DNA from: Gyromitra esculenta
Lineage: Eukaryota; Ascomycota; Pezizomycetes; Pezizales; Discinaceae
Length of the DNA: 64,000 bases
NCBI GenBank assembly: GCA_038503075.1
Contig: JBCAML010000010.1
Coordinates: forward strand, 1,488,001 to 1,552,000
Direction: 5' to 3'
This document shows positions 1 to 10,659 of this stretch, one piece after another. The notes under the pieces were generated by a model. The model made no database searches and was not told the origin of the DNA. It was given only the letters and a program-made list of their open reading frames with translations. The number at the start of each line of letters is the position of its first letter. Position 1 is the stretch's first letter. A program made the translations under genes and the position numbers.

Positions 1-62
1 GGGAGGAATAGCTACTCTGGCCACACTACTAGTCTACAAACATAAATAACACCATTTCTTAA

Positions 63-1153
63 TTATAACTTCGACTTCCCCTGGGGTTCCGCATCGGCCT
101 TCGGTTTATTCCGATCACTACTAACAATAATCGCTAGTTGGTGGGCAATTGCCACGAGATGTCCATCCTCATCAAAGATATCAACATTAACATCCATCCT
201 CCCATTCCGGATCTCGTGAGACTCGATGCGGCAGAATAACCATTCCCAACCATTGGGTGGGGATGTACGCTTGATTTCAATAGCGAGTGAGAGAGTCGGG
301 TACCAGTGGCTTCCGGCCACTGTGGGGTAGTTCTCAGGGAGAGGAAGGAACTGTTGGTTGTCAGCTGGTGCAGATCAGACCAAGAAGAAGAAAAACGAAC
401 CATGTCGCTAAGATATCCCAAAGCAGGCACATCCATCATTCCACCATCTCTAAGTTTAACCCATTGCTCTCTAACACTCTTTGGCTCCTCGCTGCTTCCA
501 TGTCGTTTCCCTCGTGGCATGAAGTATACCAACTTTTTCGCAACAGGCCTTACATCTGCTAGAGGATCCCTTGTGAGTTGCCATTCTACGCAGTCCTTAC
601 GATCTGGGATACCGCCTGCTGGGAAGGGCGACACCGTCTTCAAAGTCTGGCCTTTCTGAAGATTTTCAAAGTGTGTAAATATAACTATGGCCTCCAGACA
701 TTTTCGGGTGCCTTCTGCTTGGGAGAGGACCGCGCGAAGGAAGGTGTAGGCTCGACCAGTTTTGACGGATGTGATAGCGACTATTGCGGGTCCCGAGGAG
801 CAAGAATTGAAGAAAGATGTGGATATTTGTATTGCGTGTGGCTGATTGAGGGATGCAAGTTTGGGGTGATTGGTGATGTGGGTGGTAGTAGCGGTAAGGA
901 GGAGAGCGGTCAGATATCCGCCGTGCGGAACTGAGTCGGTGATAGCTCGTTAGCTATGTGGTGGCTTAGGAAAGGGGAAGCGAGGTGTGGGCAAACCAAA
1001 ACCGATACACCAATCTCTCTTGAGATCCGCGGAGTATATGCCAGAATCATCTGTTGTAATGTTACTCTCGATGGCTGCGATCGTGATTGCCTCTGCGAAA
1101 CTGGAGTGTTTGAAGCCAGCAGAGAATAGGGGTTGATTTTTCCAGGACGACAT
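63..1153 (-). CDS. Thioesterase-like (hotdog fold, TesB/4HBT_3-like) protein, 3 exons
   Basis: Three exons on the minus strand, 1153-997, 930-401 and 350-63, joined across GT-AG introns 996-931 (66 bases) and 400-351 (50 bases), give 324 residues. Phases agree at both joins. The start is the ATG read at 1153, opening MSSWKNQPLF. Visible marks of the fungal thioesterase-like family are DWCIGF followed by VPHGGYL (residues 53-59, formed across intron 1) and a C-terminal hotdog strand region with WYPTLSLAIEI and MDVNVDIFDEDGHLVA. The length suits the fungal family of two fused hotdog domains. Such proteins are presumed to hydrolyse acyl-CoA or similar thioesters, but the substrate cannot be told from sequence. 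No signal peptide or membrane segment is seen. It stands alone, with no metabolic partner nearby. Exon structure is confident, the precise reaction is not. Confidence 0.85.
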
Positions 1154-2751
1154 GTTTAATAGCCACAGAACTCCAGAATTCAGTAAAATAGATATCTGGA
1201 TCCCGGGACTGTTTGGAGCATATAATCTGGGCAAGCAAGGGCAGATGCACAAGTTACCAATCGATCTTCCGCAGAGCTTGGTTGGGCCGAGGCCGAGGCT
1301 ACTCGGGCCAATGATTGGCGTGTCACACCAAATGCTGATGATTAATAATGATTTACAACCCTAACCCTCTGAAGGCTAGCCCGTCTCCAGATCCAACCAA
1401 ACAATACCTAGGCCTACCATATGTATTTCTCAAGTACGACCTGGCACTGCCATAAAACTAAACTTGATACGGTGGCGGATGTGGCAAAAAGTACAAGAAC
1501 TACGTTATATCTAGCTGGCTCAAGTGTTTTCTACACGTAAGCCACATGCTAGCGCCGGGTCGTATTTGAAGAGTGCGTACGGTGGGATCCAGAGTAGGTA
1601 GAGTACTATGTTAGACCGGTCATTTAATCTATAGGTGTTATTTGTAATTCGGTATGGTTTCTATGGCTTGCTTAGTGATTGTCTGAAACCCGCACCCTGG
1701 CACCTGTACCTTTAGCCAGACTGAAATTCATCAACGAAGAGTCACTGGGTACCATAAACCAAGTTCTTCTACGTATACATACGATCAATTAACCACTAAA
1801 TCTAGATATTCCGGAGCTCGGGACCTACATACTATGGCTATAACCACCGTCGCTTAACCCATTAAATTATGAAATTAACATGTCTAGGAACATGGCACGT
1901 AAGTTTCAATTTGTTTTGCTGATGAACCCTCCCTCCCAGATTCACTATCACTAGTGCGATCGGTTTTCCCTGATGATCGGAGTCGGTTATCGGGCTTGGC
2001 AGTAAATATCCTGCACTGGGCGGAATGGCGTGGCCGCACTAGAATGGCCCCGGGTTTCACTACATGTACCAGCAGTCACTTCCTATCTTGAGGCTGAAAT
2101 GGCAGCCAGGTTGGATAAGATGACAGTAAGTCATGAAGTCAAATATAATCTAGATCCAAAAGGAACTCTTCCTTCTAAGAAAAAGACAAGGTAAGATCAG
2201 GAGAAACAGTGAATTACTTGCAATTGGTTGTCTCTCATCTTCTTTTGGATAAACCATTTATGTTTACTAACTTCATTCTTCCAACAAGATACCAAATAAT
2301 ACCCAATTTCCAGCGGACCCCTAGCAAGAATAATGATAACTCTGTTCAGAGAAACTCGGCACATGAGAATCCGTCTATGAAGCCAATGCCGTTTCACCCT
2401 GAAGATCCAAGACCAGTTCTCCTGGTAGTCTGTTTGCCGTTTCCTTGTCTGCAAAGCTATCTGTGAAGCTCTGACAGTTTAGTTATAATTAAAAGATACC
2501 GGTATACTTATCTACTGTAATCGGTTTTATGGTATAAGGTCTATAAAACCCGTAAATCAAAGAGGGTAGAGAAACCGATGCTGCTGGTGGTGTCGATCTC
2601 ACGGGTGATGGGGTACTTGAGAGAAGCAGTAACCAGAGAGAACCTTATTGTGTGTGAAACTTAAGGCGTCTCATGTAAGTCATGCAGGGAAGGAAAAGAA
2701 AGGTCACCTCTTACTTGTGAATTGAAAAGGTACTCTCGGAGATTCTATTGG

Positions 2752-2777
2752 CGTCACCATATATATAAGGGGTGACG
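2752..2777 (+). promoter_or_regulatory. TATA box flanked by perfect inverted CGTCACC/GGTGACG
   Basis: An ATATATATAAGG-type TATA box (2759-2770) lies between CGTCACC (2752-2758) and its exact reverse complement GGTGACG (2771-2777). Both flanks contain the TGACG half-site bound by bZIP factors of the ATF/CREB type. A pyrimidine-rich stretch resembling a fungal transcription start follows (about 2785-2835), then an ATG at 2873. The arrangement suggests a plus-strand promoter. Its target gene appears broken (see 2873-2968). Confidence 0.45.
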
Positions 2778-2872
2778 TTTTCTCCACTACATGCACTCCC
2801 TCACCCTCTTCAGTTCTTTTACTACATCTCTACGTATACCCATCCAGTAAGATTACTTCGATCCGGGATTAA

Positions 2873-2968
2873 ATGGAGAAGCTCGGCGGTTCTCGCGCAG
2901 GCTTGGGGGACTTGAAGCCAATTGATTAGGGCCCTCTCAAAGATAACTTAACGGTCGGAGAGCTGCGG
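2873..2968 (+). pseudogene. Possible relic first exon with an in-frame TAG
   Basis: From the ATG at 2873 the frame reads MEKLGGSRAGLGDLKPID, meets TAG at 2927-2929, then continues in the same frame as GPLKDNLTVGELR up to a GTAAGA donor-like site at 2969. The residues look like coding sequence on both sides of the stop, and a TATA promoter lies about 100 bases upstream. I do not recognise the family and found no clear second exon. It could be a gene killed by one nonsense change, or chance. Confidence is low. Confidence 0.25.
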
Positions 2969-3393
2969 GTAAGAGATACATATTATTCAATCTTGCCTCA
3001 AAACCTTAAACAAGCTGTGTCCAATTATTATTTTGGTTGTGGTAGGATTACATGTAACCGTTTTCATCTCTGACTAAGACGACACAGAATATCACTCGAT
3101 CTATGCATTCATGAGCTGTAGGTTATTGAGCGTATCACAAAAAACATATCAGCTGATCTAGATCGCACCAACCTACTATATTAATAGAAAGTCCTGTTTT
3201 TCCTTTTTTCGTTGCACAGGGTTGAAATTCCAGCTGAAATCAGGATCTGGAGTAGGCCGCCCAATTTAGAACTGGTCTGTCCCAACGACTCTTTTCTTTT
3301 GCCCTCGTAACTATCGCAAACTCTCTCAGTTGCAACTTCCCGAGACTTGTAGTTGACCATGCCCTAACAAGACCAGCTAGGATACATCATAAC

Positions 3394-3412
3394 GTGCTAA
3401 GCTGCTTAGCAC
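3394..3412. repeat. Perfect 9-bp inverted repeat, 1-base loop
   Basis: GTGCTAAGC and its exact reverse complement GCTTAGCAC are separated by a single T. It lies in the 3' flank of the C2H2 gene at 3975-6083. No function is evident. Confidence 0.5.
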
Positions 3413-3974
3413 TTGCTATCTTAACCTGACCCTAAAGCTTGATGGAACGCGACTTGTGAATGATTTGTGTGTACCTATGGTTCTTGGTTTGTATGCGAGT
3501 TCGCGAGTGATGAGATGTGACAGGTGCACGGCAAAAGGCAACATGAATGCGAGAACAAGAACAACGCATACCCGTCCACGACTCATATTTTTCTGTCTTA
3601 TTGACTATGTCATGGACCATGATTACTCCTCGGCATGCATTTCTCACTGCGCATATGACACTTTGTTGCATCGAATTGGCTGGCTTCTCGCTCCAATAGT
3701 TGCTATGTTTCTAGGTATGTGCATCAGAAGCCAGCTGGCCAGAGGGTTCTTGATTTAACTATTTGAACATTTGTGCTGTAGTACTGCGCTTCAAATACTA
3801 TGCTTCTATTTATTTGCAGAGAGGGTTTTATGCGCAGATGATCTTAAATTACATTCATCGATTATTCCACTCGTATATCGCTTACTCTACCGGTCAATTA
3901 AAACTATTTATCTTCTCTTCGGTATGTTTTCTACGCTCATGACACCTCCTCTGCACTTGCAACACTTTTTTGTT

Positions 3975-6083
3975 TTATGCAATTGGGACATTGTTGGTGG
4001 TCGCAGGCGACACACGATCCGTACAGAGCCTCACTATAAGGCCCTTGATTGCACTGCCCTCGACCTCCATTGCACTATATAAACTCCCTATTAGCTCTTG
4101 ATGCATAACGTGATGTATTAAAGAAGTAGAGCCACCTACGCAATACCAAATATAATCTATTTTCGCAGCATCCTGTGGTTTTAGGGCATTCGTTATCTTC
4201 TTTGGAAGTTTGTCTTTCGGTCCGCCAGTCGCTGTGAACCCCACGGTCTTCTGCCCTCCGTTCGCAGCATCATCGCCATTGCCCAAATTCTCTAATATAT
4301 CTCTATCCTTAGCAGGTGTTGGCCCCGCTGGCCCCCCCGCTGTTACCTCGCCATCCTCATCATCATCCGAACTCGATTGTGGCTGGCCGTATTGCTCGTT
4401 GTCGTCGTGGAATTCGTATCTACTGATCTTCAGGCCCTCTGTGATGAAATGTCTGCCTAGATGATCGAATCTCTCGTCCCACCCATCGAGACCTTTCTTA
4501 AGAAGTGGAACAACACGTCCTCGCGGCGATTCCTGCCCCTCAATAGATGGACAAAACCCGCACCAGAAAGTCTTGAAGTTATTCCTTCCAATATGTGCCT
4601 CCCTGGTTTTGTTGGTGATCTCATTTTTGTCCGCGATATTATGAGCGTTTCGCAAGTGCGTGGTGTGGGACTCCCTCCGAAATGACAATTTACCACACAG
4701 AGCGCTCGACTTGGGGGGGATTACACCGCACTTCCAGAGTTCCAATTGGAAATGCTGGCTGTTCTCGTGACGCTTCCAGTCATTCTTACTACCAAATAAC
4801 TTGCCACAACCTCGGAAGGTGCAGGCGTATGGACGTGAGTGACGGTTCATATGTTTCCTGTTTGCAACAGATTTAGGTTAGAGCCTTGGTCTTTTATAGC
4901 CTCTATATAACATGAGACGGAAATTGTGAGGAAAGCGATTAGCTTACTTTAGCTTACTTGGCAGTGTAAATACTTTGTCACACTCTGGACAGATAGTGCT
5001 TTTCTCATTATGTGGGAGAAGGGTATGAGTGGGTCGAGAAACCGGTGACGCTGCAGGTGAAGTCCGGCGCTGAACTTTGGAAATTTCAGATGCAGGAGTT
5101 CCATTGTCAGGTATCATATTAACTTCTTGCTGCTGTTGGTGGGGTTGGGATATCTCCTTTGACGCCACCTGAGGCGACGCCACTGACACAGGCGGTGAGA
5201 TAAGTGCGCCTTGAGTCTCTACTTGAATCGTCGACATCGTAGATGATGCCGCGGCGGTAGACGCTGTACCGCCTGAAGACATAATCCTCGAAATCGGCGA
5301 TTCATCGGTGGGCGATTGCCCCAGATATTTCCGTACAGCGTGACTACTTCTCAGCGGCCGTGAAGCCTCATGCTCCATACGATCTTGATCGTTTTCTTCG
5401 ATCCTATCCAAGTCACGCTCTATAGAGCGATCTCTGCTGTGACCGTGTTGGAATCTGCGGCTTTTCGAAGCAGACATTGTTCTGGCTGAGATCTCGCTAC
5501 CGCCGATTGGGTATAAATAGTCATACTGCGGCCAGTTCCGCCCAGCCTCGCCGCGCTCTTCCCATTCCTCTCGACACAAGTCGCGATATTCATCAAGGAT
5601 TTTCGGATACTTCTTGATCTTCTCGTGAAGTTCGCCTAATCGTCGCAATCTTTCCTCTGCCCTGGCTGAATCTCGGCGAGTACTTACTTTAGCTGGTTCA
5701 TGTCTCTCAGATGTGGTTTGGGAGATCACTCGAGGCAAAATCCCATTAATTGGAGAGCTATTTGTTATTTTTATGGGAGATGGATGATCTGCTATCTGAG
5801 GATGAGACACCGTCGCCGCAGTTCCGGACAGTCCCGAAATTTCATCAATATCCATCCTATCGCCAGGATCTGACGCAAGGTCCTGGTTTGGACCTCGGGA
5901 AACCGGAGAAATCGGAAGTACTCTTGCTTCGGAATCCGACCAAGAGCCGGAGACGCCAAAGGAAGGAACCGGAGGGAGGGTTCTGGTTCTCTTGGCCTGA
6001 CGAGAATCCTCCGATATGGCTGGATCAGGGTTTTCTGTAGGCGTAATCGGCATGGGGAATCCGGGCTCCGACTGTGTATCCAT
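3975..6083 (-). CDS. C2H2 zinc-finger protein (four-finger module), 2 exons
   Basis: Exons 6083-4948 and 4857-3975 join across a 90-base intron (donor GTAAGC, acceptor CAG), giving 672 residues. The splice completes the first finger, CPECDKVFTLPSKLKKHMNRH, at about residues 365-385. The second finger follows (CTFRGC then SKNDWKRHENSQH). A third, irregular one comes next (WKCG to THLRNAH), then a fourth Cys/His set (WCGFC to DHLGRH). The first 360 residues are rich in Ser, Pro and charged residues and look disordered, as in transcription regulators. The N-terminal start at 6083 opens MDTQSEPGFP. A 52-base GTAGGT-to-TAG intron may also exist near the C-terminus and would move the stop to about 4034, so the tail is uncertain. 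Likely a nuclear DNA-binding regulator with unknown targets. It shares its finger module with the genes at 6428, 10660 and 57647. Confidence 0.8.
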
Positions 6084-6427
6084 AGCACTTTCTGTTCCGG
6101 ATGGTTGGTGCGTGTAGACCCGACGGCAATCGGTTTCCGCCCTTAAAACGGAGGATGAGAAAACGAAAGACTCCCATATACAAAGCGTTCATTCTGTATA
6201 TGGAGGCGAGAGAGAGAAAAAAAAAAAAGCCCAAGTAAAATCTAAAGTATACAGTACTAGATAGGTACTACAAACTAGAATCAACGCCGATTTTTGAAAT
6301 ACACGGCATGAGCCTGAATTCAAGCTAGAAATGGTGGCAAGCTTATATTTTTCCTTTAAGGTTGAACGGTATATTCAAAAACGGGTGTTGATTCCAATTT
6401 GTGAGCACTTCACCTTGGTGCTGTATA

Positions 6428-7715
6428 TCAAAACTTATGGAATAATACAGAAAAGGTTTGAAAATCAACGTACCTCTTCAAAAATTCATCTAATTCTCCT
6501 TTTGTCCCATGTTTCTTCTTTAGATGGTTCCGGAAATTGTCCAGCCTCCAGAATATCTTTCCATTCCCCCGACAATGTTCATACACACAATCGTAACCAA
6601 CGGCGCCCCGACCACTGTTTCTCTTGTGAACGGAGTTCATATGCCGGTCTCGATCGTTCGCGGAGGTAAAGCCCTGTGATTGACGTTTACAGCCCGATAT
6701 ATGGCATCTAAACGGCTTTGTGTGCTTCATATAGTGTTTTCTTCAATTGTCGCAAGAAAAGAAAAGGCCAATAGCCCGGATAGACTCAGAATCAGCTATA
6801 TACTTATTATCTTCTCCTCCCTTCCCCTTCCTTGAATGTTTGGAACTAGATGTGGCCCAGCCTAACGTGCAGGATTAATTCTATACTTTAAACATTGACC
6901 CTGCACACTAGGCTGAACCACATTCAGGCGGTTTTTTCTTACTTCTCTTTCTTTCCTTTCCTTCGGGGGTTTTGACTTCCCGACGACTTCGCAACACTCC
7001 GCTCCTCACTAATCAAATTTTGATAACGGACTGTTTGCTCTTACCGTAATAATGAGTCGCACTTAAACGGTAACTTGCAAGTTTTGCATACGAATTGCCT
7101 CGGATACATATGTGAGCCACAGCTCCCTGCCTGGCTGTGTGTATCACCGATCCCACTATTAACCTCTGATTCACCTTGGTCGGAGCACATCTCCGTGTTG
7201 GCCTCGGAATCGTTGATATTGCTAATAGAGTCCTGGAAAGAACATGTCGTTTCCGATGTGGGGCTCATCTGCGCTGGTGATGCGAGATTAGATCTATTTC
7301 GGTTACCAAGCTCATGGCCACCAATATTGTAAGAGCCTGACCGAGGAAATTCCGAGAAGTCATTTGAAGAGGGGGAATGTAGAGGATAATCCGAAGGTCT
7401 CGGATAGTGGATATTGGATGAAAGAGATAGAGGATGCTTCTGGCCTTGTTTATGTGTAGTCCAAGGTTCGTCTAATGAATGAATGAACTGTGTGATCGCG
7501 GGAGGGGCGGAAGCCCTTATGGGTGATTCCGGGAAATAGCTAGAGGGATACGGGGTATGTGGTGCCGGAGGTATAGGTGAGCCGCGAGGGCGGTGCAAGT
7601 CCCCAAATACGGATCCGATAGATGGGAGAATGGTTTCTGGCGCATTGCGACGATAATGCGAGGAAGGTAAATGAGTCTGGGGAGACCTTGATAGTCTAAA
7701 GTGATCTTTTTCCAT
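6428..7715 (-). CDS. C2H2 zinc-finger protein, shorter paralogue, 2-3 exons
   Basis: Exons 7715-7045 and 6740-6428 join across a 304-base intron (donor GTAAGA at 7044, acceptor AAG at 6741) to give 327 residues. The join restores the first finger, CKTCKLPFKCDSLLRKHYMKH, with Cys210, Cys213, His226 and His230. Two further fingers are visible: CHISGC to RDRHMNSVH, and CVYEHC to FRNHLKKKH. The fourth Cys/His set of its relatives is missing. The N-terminal 200 residues are Ser/Pro-rich and low in complexity. A GTACGT donor at 6473 with a CAG at 6421-6423 would remove 53 bases, and the frame would then end at 6375. Both models give the same length, so the last 16-18 residues are open. The gene lies about 0.9 kb upstream of the start of the paralogue at 3975-6083 and on the same strand, which suggests a tandem duplication. 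Role: probable DNA-binding regulator. Confidence 0.75.
6851..6922. repeat. Short foldback element inside the intron of the 6428-7715 gene
   Basis: Two arms of about 22 bases, TGTGGCCCAGCCTAACGTGC (plus AGG) from 6851 and its near reverse complement ending at 6922, enclose about 27 AT-rich bases. Arm identity is about 19 of 23 positions. No clear target duplication was found. It explains part of the unusual length of this intron compared with the 50-90 bases of the others. Confidence 0.55.
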
Positions 7716-10659
7716 TTTTTTCCGAGGGGTCCAGACGAGGTACCGTGCTCGGAGCCTTTCAATAAATAATATCAGGTATAATTGCTAGAACCACGAAACG
7801 GCAGACAGCACAGAGTCAGTGGAAATACGAGTAAGGTAAGAAGAATATAGAAACTCAAGTGAAAGAAGTAAGTCGCTAATGCTGGTACCTAATGAAACCA
7901 TGATATCCGCATTAGGGAAATAAAATAGTGGTTTTGAGCATACGTATACGCAGCAGCCACAAAAGCGAACTTTCTTTTATGGACGAGGAATAACAATGAC
8001 CAATTACGCTCGAGCTCGTACCTTGATTTAGTAATGAAAAAAATCTGTATAGTATATTCTGTAGATATCTGAGACCCGATGATGAGTTCAACTATATCGT
8101 TGGTGCTATGTAAACTAGCCTCCTTCATCTGTTTGCGCACGTCTCAGTCAGCATGAGCTCAAGCCAGTGTCCAACCTCCAAATAGCCAAAACCAAACCAG
8201 CTAGTAAACACTTACAAGCGGGAAGCCTTGAGGCGACGGCGGAGTGATCGCAGGTGAAGTCGAAAATGCGCGGGAAGGACTAAGGTGACAAGAGAGGGAG
8301 GGGGGAGGGGGGTTGGAAGGAGGCTCAAGGCGGTTCAAGGGACGGTCCGTGGCGATTCTTACAAAGATCATGTCCGATAACATCGATCTACCTACACACG
8401 CCGACTCGTTCTCTCGCGCTCTCTTGCTCCTTCTCTCGCTCCCTCTTTCTCTCCTCTCTCTCTCTATCAAGGGAAAGTGCTTGAGCAAAGACTGCTCAAT
8501 AGTATACGAAGTCGGATCATACGTCGTCGCCCAGCAGTCCAGTCCAGTTCCAGTTCAGGCCAGGAGGTTAGACGACCTACCCGGTGGTTCGCCTGGCAGG
8601 CATGTAGGCATGTATGTACGTCGACGTTAATACTCTGCGTCCGGACAAGGGTCTCGCTTGAGGTGGTCGGTGGGACTCGTGGGAGAGGGTCGTGTCTCAT
8701 GTTCGCGATTGCTACCCCCATGCGGAGCGATCAAGTCTGGGCAATGGGCGCATGCGCACCCGACGCAGCCTGCAGCATTCTCATTGGGCGCCCTGACAAG
8801 GCAGCAGTCTCAAGATCCCCAACGTTGCACCTGTGCGCAGCTCTGGGTTTCCTTTCCGCTCGCCTTATAAACGAGTAAGAATCCTCTTTGGTTGCTTTCC
8901 CGTCACATAAGATCACCAAGTGTTTAAGTATGGGAGGTCCATCCAGGTCGATGTGGAGGTGCGCAGAAACATCTGTTTGGAAACACGCCTGACCATGGAA
9001 ACAGTACGCACAACGTGTTGTGTGCTGTGTTCAGGCGTCGGTCTAAGCGTCGGCCGGTCCTTCCAATTTACAGGCACCTACTTATCTGGCAGACATCTAC
9101 CAACCATTCTCGTCCCGCCGTCGCTCGCTCCACTCATCATGAGAGATCCTGGTCCCGTAGAAATCAGCTTTTAATTTGGTGTTTTGTTCGTTTACACAGG
9201 AACCCGGAGCTAGCCGCCGTTGAGGGGCCACTTCACGGTGTCGATCAGTTCAAGTATCATGATTATTCTCGATACTGTACAACAGAAACATCTAGGGTCA
9301 AACAGCTGAGCCATTTACATGGTTATGCTATGATGCTCCTCAGGGGCTATTGGTGCTGGAAGGGAAGGGAAGCAAATTATAAAATGGCTCAGGGTTAGGG
9401 TAATTGGATTTATGATTTGTCTGATTTATAACACTAAAAGAAGGAAACACTGAACCGTGCATATGTGGTTGCTTCGGGAAAGAAAAAGAAGGCAAATTTT
9501 TCGGCCAAGCGGAATTCTGACATCATGCGAGTAGCCTTCATATGCTGTCACTCGATCCAACCAATCAAAGCCCCTCGGGTCTCGGATGGAACAAGCCCAA
9601 ACCTACCCGGAACGACATAACCAAGCGCCAAACGAATGAGCGAGTGCTTTTTCATGATTTGGTTTGAAGGCGAAAAAAGAGCTTCACTGGTTAAGTCCAA
9701 GCCCCAGCTCTCAGAATCATTGGATCTCGTGCAGCCAGAAGTGTAGGTATATGGGCGGATGACGGCTGTCGTAGGTGAGAGTGTCCTCGGCATCCTGCAC
9801 CGTGCATTCGATACCAACAAAAGGATTATCAGTCCTCGTGACAGCAAATTTACGACCAGTCACTAGCACTAGTTATATTGCGGTTTTGCAACGTAGAAGT
9901 ATGCGTCCAAGTTAACATCCGAGTAGGTAGTCTCATTGCACTGGTCCTCCACATGGTGGTCGTACTTACAGTGATAGGTTGGGGACAATCCAATAATAGT
10001 AATATATGGATTTCATCTAACTTGAATCAGGGTAGGAAAGTAAAGTTAATCGAAGAGTCCGATTATTCATTCATACCAACTTCAACAAAAAACAACAAAC
10101 GAAACGAAATAATTTCAAAGGAAATAGAACTCCCCTAATCGCAGCTCCATCCAACCCAGCCCTCTCATGATAGTAGCAAGAGGATAACAAAAAGGGAGGG
10201 GGGAAAAAGGAAAAAAAGGGAAAAATGCAATGTAACTGAGAAGCGCTGCCAAGCAAGTTCAACAAGGAACAAAAGGGAAAATAACGGGAAGGCACACAAG
10301 TAAAACCAACTAACAGTTACCCCTAAACCACGAGTAAGACTCCCAATATAACCTCAAAAAGACCCCTAACATTTCCGTCCGAATAAATATTGCACAAGAA
10401 CAAGAATCCCTTCGACGCATGTAGCTAAATAGAAACAACAAATAGAAACGAAAGAAAAAAGGGAGATCATTTCCGATTCCAGATTTCCTAAACCTTGTGC
10501 CAAAATTGAGAGAAAAAAAAGAGATGGACCCAGGACCCCACGCTCCAAAGATACTAGACGAAGAAAAAAAGTAACAGAAATAAAATAAATAATCGAATCC
10601 TTCAGCTTGCTATTCGTGATTCAGCATTCACTCCCCTATCACTCTAATCGAGCGATCTC
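7716..10659. other. Intergenic, about 2.9 kb
   Basis: No supportable gene. The left half is the upstream region of the zinc-finger gene at 6428-7715, with a CT-rich tract at 8399-8468 and a GC-richer stretch to about 9180. The right half is the 3' flank of the zinc-finger gene at 10660-15046 and is purine-rich on the plus strand. A 99-residue minus-strand frame at 9548-9847 begins with a hydrophobic stretch but has no other sign of being a gene. Confidence 0.55.
8399..8468 (+). promoter_or_regulatory. CT-rich tract
   Basis: About 70 bases of almost pure pyrimidine on the plus strand, made of CTCTCG, CTTCTCTC and CTCTCTCT runs. Fungal promoters often carry CT tracts near transcription starts. 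On the minus strand, where the nearest downstream gene lies (start 7715), it reads as a GA tract, so the link to a gene is unclear. Confidence 0.3.

Larger units (their letters stand above)
1154..3974. other. Intergenic, about 2.8 kb, with a promoter-like site and a possible gene relic
   Basis: No convincing intact gene. Open frames here are short, lack recognisable motifs and overlap each other on both strands. The stretch holds the TATA site at 2752-2777, the interrupted exon-like frame at 2873-2968 and the hairpin at 3394-3412, listed separately. The part next to 1153 is the upstream region of the thioesterase-like gene. Confidence 0.6.

Noticed and set aside
9548..9847. 99-codon minus-strand frame with signal-peptide-like start
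   Set aside because: Only the first 15 residues look like a signal peptide. The rest shows no cysteine pattern or motif.
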